DNA of 64,000 nt from contig NZ_PDKU01000002.1 of NCBI RefSeq assembly GCF_002933355.1, positions 62,001 through 126,000 on the forward strand, in the 5' to 3' direction. Both the position numbers and the translations under genes were made by a program. Position 1 is the stretch's first letter. Each line of letters starts with the position of its first letter. Origin of the DNA: Candidatus Pantoea edessiphila (lineage in GTDB: Bacteria; Pseudomonadota; Gammaproteobacteria; Enterobacterales; Enterobacteriaceae). Shown here piece after piece: positions 1-9,701 of this stretch. Under the pieces are notes generated by a model. That model worked only from the letters and a program-made list of their open reading frames with translations, ran no database searches and had not been told where the DNA came from.

Positions 1-1746
1 TGTGAAGTAAATCAAGTGCCTGATGCACGTTTATTAAAATCAATTTCTTATACAGAAGCAATTGAAATGATTTGTTTTAATTCTAAAATTCTTAGTTTAA
101 AAATAATTAAAATTCTTATTCACTTTCAAATTACTTATTCAATTAAAAATATTACTAATATTAAAGCACATGGAACTATGATTAGTAATTATAGCAATCA
201 ATTTAGTAATTCAATTAAAGGAATTTTTAGTTTAAACAATATAGTTATGTTAAATATTTCTGGTCCTTTATTAAAACATGTAATTGGTGCAGCATCAAAA
301 ATAATTGATATGATTTCTAAAAATAATATTTTAGGATTTTTATTGATACAAGCTTATTCAGATTATGATATTAATGTCTACGTACTAAAAAATGATCTAG
401 AACAAATAAAACAAACTTTAAAAGAAAAGTTTAAATTTGAATTTACAAATAACTTGCTTAACTCTATAAAAATAATTAAAAATTTAGGAGTGATTTCAGT
501 TGTAGGTGATAGTATAAATACAGGCCTGAATAAAAAAATTTTTTCAGCACTAGCAAATAATAATATTAATACTATAGCAATTTTGAAAAATAATTCTAAA
601 AGTTCAATATCAATTGTTGTAAAAAACAGTGAAATTATTAATGGAGTACGATTAATTTACCGATCATTATTTATAAATCATAAGATAATTGAAGTGTTTC
701 TAATAGGAGTTGGTGGTGTAGGAAACACATTGTTAAATCAGATATACAAGCAAAAAGATTTCTTACAAAAAGAAAAAAAAATAAAATTATGTGTTTACGG
801 TATTGCAAATTCACAAAAATCACTGACTGATTTTAAAGGAATTAATTTAAATAACTGGAAATTTGCTTTAAATAAAACTAAAAAAATATTCAGTATTAGC
901 AAATGGATAAATTTAATTAAAAAACATAATATATTGAATCCAGTTATTGTCGACTGCACTTCTAGTCAAGAAGTTGCAGATCGATATGCTGATTTTTTAT
1001 CTAATGGTTTCCATGTAGTCACTTCCAATAAAAAAGCTAATACTTCTTCTTGGAATTATTATCAGAAAATACGTAAAATTGCTAATAGTGTAAACCGCAA
1101 GTTTTTATATGAGACTAATGTAGGAGCAGGGTTGCCAGTTATTCAAAATTTACAAAATCTATTAAATACAGGAGATCAATTAATAAGATTTTCTGGAATT
1201 TTATCGGGTTCTCTTTCATTCATCTTTGGTAAATTAGATGAAGGACTATCTATATCAGAAGCAACCAAAATAGCACGTAATATGGGTTTTACAGAGCCAG
1301 ATCCTCGAGAAGATCTTAGCGGTATTGATGTTGCACGTAAACTATTAATTTTAGCAAGGGAAATTGGATATCAATTGGAATTAAATGATGTAATTGTTGA
1401 GCCTGTATTACCATTAGATGTTATGAATAAAATTCAATGTATTGATAAATTTATGAAATCTTTATCAGAATTTGATGATGTGTTTAAGAATCGTGTAGCT
1501 AAAGCTCATACTTGTGGAAACGTTTTAAGATTTGTTGGTAGTATTGAAAAAGGTGGAGTATGTAAAGTCAAAATTGATGAAGTAGGAGCACAAAATCCTC
1601 TGTATAAAATAAAAAATGGTGAAAACGCTTTAGCATTTTATAGTCATTATTATCAGCCAATTCCTTTAGTCTTAAGGGGATATGGTGCAGGCAATAATGT
1701 GACAGCCGCTGGTGTATTTGCTGATTTACTTCATACTTTATCTTAA
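1..1746 (+). CDS. thrA: Bifunctional aspartokinase I / homoserine dehydrogenase I, 5' end outside window
   Basis: First and third steps from aspartate to threonine, cytoplasmic. The frame is open from base 1 and the first visible codons match E. coli ThrA near residue 236, so about 580 of roughly 820 residues are present. Order: end of the aspartokinase domain (to about visible residue 65), two ACT-type regulatory repeats (about 75-220), then homoserine dehydrogenase (about 225 to the end) with nucleotide-binding GVGGVG, VTSNKKANTSS, TNVGAGLPVI and GSLSFIFGKLDEG. The dehydrogenase half is close to E. coli; the kinase end is poor: the family motif GAKVLHPR reads NSKILSLK (bases 79-102). E. coli feedback positions S345 and G433 align with Leu (331-333) and Asn (589-591). 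First gene of thrABC; thrB starts 17 bases after the stop. Identity is certain; kinase activity is doubtful. Confidence 0.97.
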   Translation, partial: CEVNQVPDARLLKSISYTEAIEMICFNSKILSLKIIKILIHFQITYSIKNITNIKAHGTMISNYSNQFSNSIKGIFSLNNIVMLNISGPLLKHVIGAASKIIDMISKNNILGFLLIQAYSDYDINVYVLKNDLEQIKQTLKEKFKFEFTNNLLNSIKIIKNLGVISVVGDSINTGLNKKIFSALANNNINTIAILKNNSKSSISIVVKNSEIINGVRLIYRSLFINHKIIEVFLIGVGGVGNTLLNQIYKQKDFLQKEKKIKLCVYGIANSQKSLTDFKGINLNNWKFALNKTKKIFSISKWINLIKKHNILNPVIVDCTSSQEVADRYADFLSNGFHVVTSNKKANTSSWNYYQKIRKIANSVNRKFLYETNVGAGLPVIQNLQNLLNTGDQLIRFSGILSGSLSFIFGKLDEGLSISEATKIARNMGFTEPDPREDLSGIDVARKLLILAREIGYQLELNDVIVEPVLPLDVMNKIQCIDKFMKSLSEFDDVFKNRVAKAHTCGNVLRFVGSIEKGGVCKVKIDEVGAQNPLYKIKNGENALAFYSHYYQPIPLVLRGYGAGNNVTAAGVFADLLHTLS

Positions 1747-1763
1747 AAGTTAGGATTTGAATT

Positions 1764-2693
1764 ATGGTAAAAATTTATGCACCAGCATCTATTGGTAATG
1801 CTAATGTTGGATTTGATGTATTAGGTGTAGCAATTACTCCAATAGATGGTTCATTCTTAGGCGATTTTGTTACTATTCAAGCCTCAGATAAATTCGATCT
1901 AATTTGTGATGGTTTTTTTGCAAATCAATTACCTAATCTTACAGAAGATAATATTGTTTATCAATGTTGGCGAAGTTTTTGTACAAAAATGAAAAAATTT
2001 ATACCTGTAAAAATTTTATTAGAAAAAAATATGCCAATAGGATCAGGATTAGGATCTAGTGCTTGTTCGATAGTAGCTGGTTTTATGGCACTAAATGAAT
2101 TTTATGGTAATCCTTTAAATAAAAATGAATTATTAATGTTAATGGGTTATTTAGAAGGAAAAGTTTCTAATAGTATACATTATGACAATGTAGCTCCATG
2201 TTTTTTAGGCGGAATGCAGCTTATTTTAGAAGAAAATAATATAATAAGTCAAAAAATTCCTACTTTTAATGATTGGTTATGGGTAATATCTTATCCAGGT
2301 ATTAAGATATCCACTGCGCAGGCACGTTCAATTTTACCAGGACAATATTGTAAAAAAGATTGTATTAAACATAGTCAATTATTAGCTGGATTTATTCATG
2401 CTTGTTATACAAATCAGCCGTATTTAGCCGCTAAACTTATGAAAGACATAATAGCAGAACCTTATAGAGCTAAATTATTACCAAATTTTATAAAAGTTCA
2501 GCAAACTGTACACGAAATAGGCGCAATAGTATCTGGTATTTCTGGATCTGGTCCGACAATTTTCACTATTTGTGATAACATAAATATAGCAAACCAAGTA
2601 GCAAATTGGTTACAAAGTAATTATATAAAAAATAATGATGGTTTTGTTCACATTTGTAGAATAGATTATTTTGGTGCACGTAAATTAGGATAA
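1764..2693 (+). CDS. thrB: Homoserine kinase
   Basis: Phosphorylates homoserine with ATP, fourth step of threonine synthesis. It is a 309-residue GHMP kinase, the E. coli length (about 310). The N-terminus [20 protein letters not shown] matches the family, the ATP-binding loop [10 protein letters not shown] lies near residues 91-100, and the C-terminal GHMP motif GISGSGPT lies near 257-264. ATG start 17 bases after thrA; thrC follows after 4 bases, so the three genes form one tight operon in ancestral order. No truncation or frameshift seen. Confidence 0.97.
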   Translation: MVKIYAPASIGNANVGFDVLGVAITPIDGSFLGDFVTIQASDKFDLICDGFFANQLPNLTEDNIVYQCWRSFCTKMKKFIPVKILLEKNMPIGSGLGSSACSIVAGFMALNEFYGNPLNKNELLMLMGYLEGKVSNSIHYDNVAPCFLGGMQLILEENNIISQKIPTFNDWLWVISYPGIKISTAQARSILPGQYCKKDCIKHSQLLAGFIHACYTNQPYLAAKLMKDIIAEPYRAKLLPNFIKVQQTVHEIGAIVSGISGSGPTIFTICDNINIANQVANWLQSNYIKNNDGFVHICRIDYFGARKLG

Positions 2694-2697
2694 ACAT

Positions 2698-3981
2698 ATG
2701 AAGTTATATAATCTTAAAAACCATAATGAACAATTAAGTTTTATTGAAGCTACTAAAATTGGTTTAGGATCTCAACAAGGATTGTTTTTTCCTTTAGAGC
2801 TTCCTAAGTTTAATATAAAAACTATTAACAGTTTATTAAACTTAGATTTTATCAGTCGCAATTATGAAATTTTATCGACTTATATAGGTAAAGAAATATC
2901 ATCAAGCAAATTAGCAAATTGTATCGAAAAAGCCTTTTCATTTCCTGTACCAGTAAAATATGTAACCAATAATATTTACTGTATAGAATTATTTCATGGT
3001 CCAACTTTAGCTTTCAAGGATTTTGGTGGTAGATTTTTAGCACAAATATTATCACATGTTATTGATGAAAATGAAAAAATTACTATTTTAACTGCAACTT
3101 CTGGAGATACTGGAGCAGCAATATCACATGCATTTCATGGAATGAAAAATATTAGAGTTGTAGTTTTATATCCCAAATATAACATTAGTATTTTACAAGA
3201 AAAATTATTCTGTACTATAGGAGACAATATTGAAACAATTGCTGTAGAAGGTGATTTTGATATTTGTCAATCACTAGTTAAAATGGCATTTAATGATAAA
3301 GATTTGAAAAAATCAATCTTTCTTAATTCGGCAAACTCTATTAATATTTGTCGTCTTTTAGCGCAAATTTGCTATTACTTTGAAGCTGTATCCTATTTTC
3401 CAGAGGAAATAAGAAATGATGTAGTCATATCAGTACCAAGCGGAAATTTTGGTAATTTGACAGCAGGATTATTAGCAAAATCACTTGGTTTACCGATTAA
3501 ACGATTTATAGCTGCTACAAATATAAATGATACTGTACCGAGATATTTATCTAATGGGATCTGGAAGCCAAAGAAAACTATTTCTACTATATCAAATGCA
3601 ATGGATATTAGTCATCCTAACAATTGGTCAAGAATAGAGGAATTATTTTGTCGTGAATCTTGGAATTTAACTGATTTAGCTTACGGTTCAGTATCAGATC
3701 AAACAACTAAATCCTCTATTCTGGAATTAGCAGAAAAAGGATATATTTCAGAACCTCATTCTATTATAGCTTGGTATTTACTACAAAAAAATATCAAAAA
3801 CAATGAATTTGGTTGTTTTCTTGGAACTGCACATCCTGCTAAATTTCAAGATACTATAGAAAAGATTATAAAAAAACAAATAATCTTACCTCCTGAATTA
3901 CTCAAATATATTAGTCTACCCATATTATCATATGATATAAAACCAACATTCAAAAATTTATGTGATGTCTTGTTAAAATAA
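2698..3981 (+). CDS. thrC: Threonine synthase
   Basis: PLP enzyme converting O-phosphohomoserine to threonine, last step of the operon's pathway. 427 residues against about 428 in E. coli. The PLP lysine lies in LAFKDFGGR (about residues 104-112); TATSGDTGAA (about 133-142) and SVPSGNFGN further on are the phosphate and cofactor loops. ATG start 4 bases after the thrB stop. The gene looks intact. Downstream, 3982-4204 is AT-rich with only a weak 6-bp hairpin (4068-4084) as a possible terminator. Confidence 0.97.
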   Translation: MKLYNLKNHNEQLSFIEATKIGLGSQQGLFFPLELPKFNIKTINSLLNLDFISRNYEILSTYIGKEISSSKLANCIEKAFSFPVPVKYVTNNIYCIELFHGPTLAFKDFGGRFLAQILSHVIDENEKITILTATSGDTGAAISHAFHGMKNIRVVVLYPKYNISILQEKLFCTIGDNIETIAVEGDFDICQSLVKMAFNDKDLKKSIFLNSANSINICRLLAQICYYFEAVSYFPEEIRNDVVISVPSGNFGNLTAGLLAKSLGLPIKRFIAATNINDTVPRYLSNGIWKPKKTISTISNAMDISHPNNWSRIEELFCRESWNLTDLAYGSVSDQTTKSSILELAEKGYISEPHSIIAWYLLQKNIKNNEFGCFLGTAHPAKFQDTIEKIIKKQIILPPELLKYISLPILSYDIKPTFKNLCDVLLK

Positions 3982-4204
3982 TTCTCATGAATACAAACTT
4001 TATTTTAATTACGATTATATAATTTTTATAACATAAATAAATATTATTGTGCTTTTATGATTGTTTCTATCTAAAAAGTAGATAATTTATTATCATTCAT
4101 GTTTACATCAATTTTTATTAAATTAAAATCTTTATATTGATAATATGGATAATGATATAATCAATATTTATCATTAAATTTGATCACATTTATAGTATAA
4201 AAAT

Positions 4205-4765
4205 ATGAAAACAATAATAATTGGATTAATTTCTGTTTCAGATCGCGCATTTACAGGTGTTTATGAAGATAAAAATACATTAATTTTAAAAAAATGGTTA
4301 AATAATGCTATTATTACACCATTTAACTTAGAATGTCGTTTAGTACCAGATGAAAAACATTTGATCAAACAAACAATTTGTCAATTAGTTGATAAATGCA
4401 ATTGTAATTTAATATTCACTATGGGTGGGACTGGACCAGCAAAACGTGATGTTACACCCGATGCTACTTTAGCAATAGCTGATAGAGAGCTTCCTGGTTT
4501 TGGAGAACAAATGCGTCAAATTAGCTTACAATTTGTACCTACTGCAGTACTATCACGCCAAGTTGGTGTTATTCGTAATAAATCATTAATAATTAATCTC
4601 CCTGGTCAAACAAAATCTATTAGAGAAACATTAGAAGGTGTTAAAGATGAAAAAGGCAATGTAAAAATACATGGTATTTTCTCTTCTATACCTTATTGTT
4701 TAGAGTTATTAAATAATCCAAGTATTGAAACTAATCCAAATATAATAGTATCATTTCATCCTTAA
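4205..4765 (+). CDS. mog: Molybdopterin adenylyltransferase
   Basis: Adenylates molybdopterin before molybdate insertion in molybdenum-cofactor synthesis; cytoplasmic. 186 residues, slightly shorter than E. coli Mog (195) at the C-terminus. Visible are the N-terminal IGLISVSDRA, the substrate-binding TMGGTGPAKRDVTPDAT (about residues 77-93) and INLPGQTKSI near residues 138-147. It lies upstream of dnaK as in E. coli, with yaaA, yaaJ, talB and satP missing in between. A possible -10 (TATAAT) is at 4156-4161. No other molybdenum-cofactor gene is in the window, so its present role is unclear. Confidence 0.93.
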   Translation: MKTIIIGLISVSDRAFTGVYEDKNTLILKKWLNNAIITPFNLECRLVPDEKHLIKQTICQLVDKCNCNLIFTMGGTGPAKRDVTPDATLAIADRELPGFGEQMRQISLQFVPTAVLSRQVGVIRNKSLIINLPGQTKSIRETLEGVKDEKGNVKIHGIFSSIPYCLELLNNPSIETNPNIIVSFHP

Positions 4766-4883
4766 ATAAGGTGTTTTAGAAATTATAAGTTGTTATGTTT
4801 GTTTTAAATTAAAAAATTTATCATGGAATAATATAATTTTTTAACAAAAATATTTACAAACATAAATATTTTTTATATTAACC

Positions 4884-4912
4884 CTTGATGGTTATGTAAC
4901 CTATCCCCATCT
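4884..4912 (+). promoter_or_regulatory. Sigma-32 type heat-shock promoter P1 of dnaK
   Basis: CTTGATG at 4884-4890, a 14-base spacer, then CCCCATCT at 4905-4912. This fits the sigma-32 consensus (CTTGAAA, about 14 bases, CCCCATNT) and resembles E. coli dnaK P1, which also reads CTTGATG and CCCCAT. It stands out as a GC-rich block in an AT-rich intergenic region and lies about 125 bases before the dnaK ATG. Confidence 0.8.
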
Positions 4913-4962
4913 ACCTTTACATTAGATGTTGTGAAACTGATTAAAAAGCGTATGAAGATAGG

Positions 4963-4988
4963 TTGAAAGTTAATGACCCGCCCTCATA
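4963..4988 (+). promoter_or_regulatory. Possible second sigma-32 promoter P2 of dnaK
   Basis: TTGAAAG at 4963-4969, 11 bases, then CCCTCATA at 4981-4988, about 50 bases before the dnaK ATG. It resembles in place and spacing the P2 promoter I recall from E. coli dnaK. The -10 is weaker than that of P1. Directly before the gene, GGGGAGACGTTTAG precedes the ATG at 5038, almost as in E. coli. Confidence 0.55.
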
Positions 4989-5037
4989 TATAAGGCTCAC
5001 AACCCAATTTGACAACAGTTAAAGGGGAGACGTTTAG

Positions 5038-6945
5038 ATGGGTAAGATTATTGGTATTGACCTAGGTACAACCAACTCTTGTGTAGCCATAATGGATGGT
5101 AATCAAGTTCGCGTGTTAGAAAATGCTGAAGGCGATCGTACAACTCCTTCTGTTATTGCTTATACGCAGGATGCCGAAATTCTGGTCGGTCAACCGGCTA
5201 AACGTCAGGCAGTTACTAACCCACAAAACACCTTGTTTGCGATAAAAAGATTGATTGGTCGTCGCTTTCAAGATGAGGAAGTACAGCGTGATATTAAAAT
5301 CATGCCTTATAAAATTGTTAAAGCAGATAATGGTGATGCTTGGCTAGAAGTAAAAGGTCAAAAAATGGCTCCTCCTCAAATCTCTGCTGAAGTATTAAAA
5401 AAGATGAAAAAAACAGCGGAAGATTTTCTTGGTGAATCTGTTAATGAAGCAGTAATTACTGTTCCTGCTTATTTTAATGATGCACAACGTCAAGCAACAA
5501 AAGATGCAGGTAAGATTGCTGGTCTAGAAGTTAAACGCATAATTAATGAGCCGACAGCAGCTGCTTTAGCTTATGGTTTAGACAAGGCTAAAGGGAATAA
5601 AACTATAGCAGTATACGATTTAGGTGGCGGAACTTTTGATATTTCTGTTATTGAAATAGATGAAGTTGATGGGGAAAAAACTTTTGAAGTTCTGGCTACA
5701 AATGGTGATACTCATTTAGGTGGAGAAGATTTTGATATTCGTTTAATCAATTACCTAGTTAGTGAATTTAAAAAAGATCAAGGAATTGATTTACATAAAG
5801 ATCCTTTAGCAATGCAGCGATTAAAAGAAGCTGCAGAAAAAGCAAAAATTGAACTTTCTTCAGTACAGCAAACTGATTTGAATTTACCATACATTACTGC
5901 AGATTCTTCTGGTCCTAAACATCTAAATATTAAATTAACTCGTGCAAAATTAGAATCGTTAGTAGAAGATTTAGTTGAGCGTTCTATTGAACCGTTAAAA
6001 GTTGCACTTAAGGATGCGGGTTTATCTGTGTCTGATATAAATGATGTGATTTTAGTAGGTGGTCAAACACGCATGCCTTTAGTTCAATTAAAAGTAACTG
6101 AATTCTTTGGTAAAGAACCGCGTAAAGATGTAAATCCTGATGAAGCCGTTGCAGTTGGTGCAGCTGTTCAGGGTGGTGTTTTAGGTGGAGATATCAAAGA
6201 CGTTCTGTTATTAGATGTTACTCCTTTATCATTGGGTATTGAAACAATGGGAGGAGTAATGACCTCTTTAATTAGTAAAAATACCACTATACCTACTAAA
6301 CATAGTCAAATATTCTCAACAGCAGAAGATAATCAATCTGCCGTAACAATCCATGTGCTTCAAGGAGAGCGCAAGCGTGCTAATGATAATAAATCTCTAG
6401 GACAATTTAATCTAGATGGTATTCAGCCAGCACCCAGAGGTATGCCGCAAATAGAAGTTACATTTGATATTGATGCTGATGGTATTTTACATGTTTCTGC
6501 TAAAGATAAAAATAGTGGTAAAGAACAAAAAATAACGATTAAGGCTTCTTCTGGTTTAAACGATCAAGAAATAGAAAAGATGGTACGTGATGCAGAAGCA
6601 AATGCTGAAGCTGACCGTAAATTTGAAGATTTGGTTAAGGTTCGTAATCAAGGTGATCAAATCGTTCATAGCACTCGTAAACAACTTGATTCTATTGGGG
6701 ATAAAATATCTCTTGACGATAGAAATGCTATTAAAACACCTTTATCTGAATTAGAGAATGCGTTAAAAGGTGAAAATAAAGTTGAGATTGAAGCCAAAAT
6801 ACAAGCATTGATACAAGTATCAAGTAAGTTAATGGAAACATCACAACAAACTGAAAATAGCAATGTAAATACAAACACTACAACAAAAAAAGATGATAAT
6901 GTAGTAGATGCTGAATTTGAAGAAATTAAAGATAATAAGAAATAA
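5038..6945 (+). CDS. dnaK: Chaperone protein DnaK (Hsp70)
   Basis: ATP-driven cytoplasmic chaperone working with DnaJ and GrpE. 635 residues, E. coli 638. The nucleotide-binding domain (1 to about 385) begins [17 protein letters not shown] and holds YDLGGGTFD near 194-202 and the signature [10 protein letters not shown] near 338-347. The linker [13 protein letters not shown] is near 386-398, followed by the substrate domain and lid, ending in an EEIKD-type tail. It uses more conservative codons than its neighbours, as expected of a highly expressed gene. The upstream region keeps heat-shock promoters. dnaJ follows after a 100-base gap holding a hairpin. Confidence 0.99.
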   Translation: MGKIIGIDLGTTNSCVAIMDGNQVRVLENAEGDRTTPSVIAYTQDAEILVGQPAKRQAVTNPQNTLFAIKRLIGRRFQDEEVQRDIKIMPYKIVKADNGDAWLEVKGQKMAPPQISAEVLKKMKKTAEDFLGESVNEAVITVPAYFNDAQRQATKDAGKIAGLEVKRIINEPTAAALAYGLDKAKGNKTIAVYDLGGGTFDISVIEIDEVDGEKTFEVLATNGDTHLGGEDFDIRLINYLVSEFKKDQGIDLHKDPLAMQRLKEAAEKAKIELSSVQQTDLNLPYITADSSGPKHLNIKLTRAKLESLVEDLVERSIEPLKVALKDAGLSVSDINDVILVGGQTRMPLVQLKVTEFFGKEPRKDVNPDEAVAVGAAVQGGVLGGDIKDVLLLDVTPLSLGIETMGGVMTSLISKNTTIPTKHSQIFSTAEDNQSAVTIHVLQGERKRANDNKSLGQFNLDGIQPAPRGMPQIEVTFDIDADGILHVSAKDKNSGKEQKITIKASSGLNDQEIEKMVRDAEANAEADRKFEDLVKVRNQGDQIVHSTRKQLDSIGDKISLDDRNAIKTPLSELENALKGENKVEIEAKIQALIQVSSKLMETSQQTENSNVNTNTTTKKDDNVVDAEFEEIKDNKK

Positions 6946-6978
6946 TGATTTCTAGTAATATTATTATCTTATTAAAAT

Positions 6979-7016
6979 TTTCACGGACGTAAGATGAACT
7001 TCATACGTCCGTGAAA
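6979..7016 (+). promoter_or_regulatory. Hairpin between dnaK and dnaJ
   Basis: Perfect 12-bp inverted repeat (6979-6990 with 7005-7016) around a 14-base loop, GC-richer than the surroundings. No T-run follows, so it is unlikely to be a full terminator. A partial terminator, mRNA-stabilising element or processing site that lowers dnaJ relative to dnaK fits better (inference). Confidence 0.65.
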
Positions 7017-7045
7017 TATATTAGGATATTAAGGATTGTGGAAAA

Positions 7046-8158
7046 ATGGCAAAAAAAGATTACTATGAAATTCTGGGTATTGATAAGTCAGCTGATGAAC
7101 GTGAAATTAAAAGGGCTTATAAAAGACTAGCAATGAAGTTTCATCCAGATCGCAATCCTGGTGATAAAAAGGCTGAGGCTAAATTTAAAGAAATTAAAGA
7201 AGCTTACGAAATCTTAACAGATTCAAATAAAAGAGCTGCCTATGACCAATATGGTCATTCTGCATTTGAAAAAGTTAATATGGGTAGTAGCACAGATTTT
7301 AGCGATATTTTTGGGGATGTTTTCGGTGATATATTTGGCAATAACCGCCGCCAGCGATCATCTAGGGGTGCAGATTTACGTTACAATTTAGAACTTACTC
7401 TTGAAGAAGTAGTTTTAGGTGTAATGAAAGAAATTCATATTCCTAATTTAGTGGAATGTAAAGCATGTAAAGGTAGTGGAACAAAGATAGGAACCAAACC
7501 GCAAACTTGTCACACCTGTCATGGTTCTGGGCAGATTCAAATGCGTCAAGGTTTTTTTACAGTTCAACAATCCTGTCATAGCTGCCATGGAGTAGGTTCA
7601 ATTATAAAAAATCCTTGCAATATTTGTCATGGTCAAGGACGTGTTGAAAAATCAAAAACATTATCGGTAAAAATTCCAGGAGGAGTAGATACAGGTGATC
7701 GTATTCGTTTAAATGGAGAGGGAGAGGCTGGAAAAAATGGAGCTCCATCAGGAGATCTATATGTTCAAATATCTGTTAAAAAACATTTAATTTTTGACCG
7801 AGAAGAAAACAATCTTTATTGTGAGGTACCAATAAATTTTGCAATGGCTGCTTTAGGTGGTGAAATCGAAGTTCCAACTTTAAATGGTAGAGTAAAATTA
7901 AAAATTCCTTCTGAAACACAAACCGGTAAGTTATTTCGTATACGAGGAAGAGGTGTAAAATCAGTTAGAAATGGTGTATTAGGAGATTTATTATGTCGTG
8001 TTGTAGTAGAAACTCCTGTTAGTTTAAATGAAAATCAGAAACAACTGCTGACTGAATTAGAAAAAAGTTTCGGTGGACCTACTGGTGAACGCAACAGCCC
8101 CCGTTCTAAACGTTTTTTTGATGGTGTAAAAAAATTTTTTGAAGATTTAACACATTGA
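7046..8158 (+). CDS. dnaJ: Chaperone protein DnaJ (Hsp40)
   Basis: Co-chaperone that delivers substrates to DnaK and stimulates its ATPase. 370 residues. The J domain (1 to about 70) has [15 protein letters not shown] with the HPD motif. A short G/F region follows, then four zinc motifs ([32 protein letters not shown], about residues 135-200) and the C-terminal substrate domains. The glycine-rich linker is reduced relative to E. coli. It shares the dnaK promoters. Confidence 0.98.
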   Translation: MAKKDYYEILGIDKSADEREIKRAYKRLAMKFHPDRNPGDKKAEAKFKEIKEAYEILTDSNKRAAYDQYGHSAFEKVNMGSSTDFSDIFGDVFGDIFGNNRRQRSSRGADLRYNLELTLEEVVLGVMKEIHIPNLVECKACKGSGTKIGTKPQTCHTCHGSGQIQMRQGFFTVQQSCHSCHGVGSIIKNPCNICHGQGRVEKSKTLSVKIPGGVDTGDRIRLNGEGEAGKNGAPSGDLYVQISVKKHLIFDREENNLYCEVPINFAMAALGGEIEVPTLNGRVKLKIPSETQTGKLFRIRGRGVKSVRNGVLGDLLCRVVVETPVSLNENQKQLLTELEKSFGGPTGERNSPRSKRFFDGVKKFFEDLTH

Positions 8159-8207
8159 AGATTCAACACATTATAGTGTTATACGAATGTTTAAGATATC
8201 CCTTTTA

Positions 8208-8507
8208 TTATTCTGTATTATTACTTGAACTTGATTCTTGATTATCGTGCATTTTATTAATAAGTGAAGTTAATTTAGATTTATAGCGAGCAGCTTTATT
8301 TTTGTTAATAAGTCCCTTGGAAGCTTGCCTATCAATTATTGGTTGCATGGTATCAAATGCTTTTTGCGCAACAAATTTATCCTCTTTGTCTATAGCTGAA
8401 TAAACTTTTTTAATAAAAGTACGTACCATAGAACGGTAACTGGAATTAATTTTACGACGCTTTTCAGATGTTATAACTCTCTTTTTAGCTGATTTAATGT
8501 TTGCCAA
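8208..8507 (-). CDS. rpsT: 30S ribosomal protein S20, TTG start
   Basis: Primary 16S rRNA-binding protein. The conserved N-terminus (M)ANIKSAKKR begins at a TTG codon (8507-8505), preceded by AGGA at 5-8 bases. E. coli rpsT also starts at UUG, which is part of its autoregulation, so TTG is preferred over an ATG 36 bases upstream that would add a non-homologous extension. 99 residues, about 12 more than E. coli; the extra C-terminus is Ser/Asn-rich. Convergent with dnaJ and divergent from ribF. Confidence 0.95.
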   Translation of the reverse strand: MANIKSAKKRVITSEKRRKINSSYRSMVRTFIKKVYSAIDKEDKFVAQKAFDTMQPIIDRQASKGLINKNKAARYKSKLTSLINKMHDNQESSSSNNTE

Positions 8508-8741
8508 AATATTTTTCCTGAATAAAATAGTACAAAAAAGCAAGATTTAATTATCTACTTTATATATTTTTTTGTCAATATTTTTCTTGATAAAGTTAAA
8601 ATGTTATTGTTTAATTAAAACCGCATTTTTGTATAAATAAATATTTGTTACGGATATAAATAAAAGATAATCTTTAGATATTATATGGTTATATTATTAT
8701 CTAATTTTAGCTAATACCATTTAAAGTTAATAGAGTTAATT

Positions 8742-9677
8742 ATGCATCTAATTAGAGGTATTCATAATATCAAAAAACATCATCATGGTTGCGTATTGAC
8801 AATAGGTAATTTTGATGGTGTACACAAAGGTCATCAAACTTTACTAGTGAAACTACGGCAAGAAGCACTTAAATATAAACTACCAATGATGGTTATGTTA
8901 TTTGAACCACAGACAATTGAACTGTTTGCTAAAAAAAACACACCTATTACACGCTTGACATCTTTACGTGAGAAATTAAGATATTTATCAGAAGCGGGTG
9001 TTGATAATGTACTTTGTGCGCGTTTTAATTACGATTTTGCTAAAATGTCAGCAAATTGTTTTATTTCTGAACTATTAGTTAGTAAATTAGGAGTGAAATA
9101 TCTTGCCATAGGTAGTGATTTTCGTTTTGGTTCAGGTGGTCAAGGAAATATTTCGTTATTGAAAAAAGCTGGTAATAAGTATAATTTTAATGTAACAATT
9201 GTTAAAACATTACATGATGGTATGACTAGAATTAGTAGCACTTCTATACGTTATGCTCTTACTACCGGTAACTTAAAATTAGCAGAGTCGTTATTAGGTC
9301 ATCCTTTTATTATTTCTGGTAAAGTGATACATGGAAATTCATTAGGGAAAGTATTAGGTTTTCCCACTGCGAATGTTAATTTGAACCGTAAGATATATCC
9401 GATAAATGGAATTTATGTAGTTAAAGTGTATGGTCTATCTTTAAAACCTATGTTTGGAGTTGCAAATATAGGCACGCGTCCTACATTAAAGGACTATTAT
9501 TATCAATTAGAAGTTCATTTGTTTGATATAAAACTAAATTTATATGGTAAACGTATAGATGTAATGCTAATACATAAATTAAGAGATGAGAAATGTTTTA
9601 TATCATTAGAAGATTTAAAAAAACAAATTGCAAAGGATATAATAGCTGCTAAGAAGTTTTTTTCCTTGACATCATAA
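8742..9677 (+). CDS. ribF: Bifunctional riboflavin kinase / FAD synthetase
   Basis: Makes FMN and then FAD from riboflavin. 311 residues, E. coli 313. The N-terminal nucleotidyltransferase domain has TIGNFDGVHKGHQTL (about 21-35) and the ISSTSIR loop (about 165-171). The C-terminal flavokinase domain starts near 185 with GKVLGFPTANV and has GVANIGTRPT near 243-252. Followed after 24 bases by ileS, the ancestral ribF-ileS-lspA order. Confidence 0.97.
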   Translation: MHLIRGIHNIKKHHHGCVLTIGNFDGVHKGHQTLLVKLRQEALKYKLPMMVMLFEPQTIELFAKKNTPITRLTSLREKLRYLSEAGVDNVLCARFNYDFAKMSANCFISELLVSKLGVKYLAIGSDFRFGSGGQGNISLLKKAGNKYNFNVTIVKTLHDGMTRISSTSIRYALTTGNLKLAESLLGHPFIISGKVIHGNSLGKVLGFPTANVNLNRKIYPINGIYVVKVYGLSLKPMFGVANIGTRPTLKDYYYQLEVHLFDIKLNLYGKRIDVMLIHKLRDEKCFISLEDLKKQIAKDIIAAKKFFSLTS

Positions 9678-9701
9678 TAACAAAATGGAATTCAAAATAT
9701 A

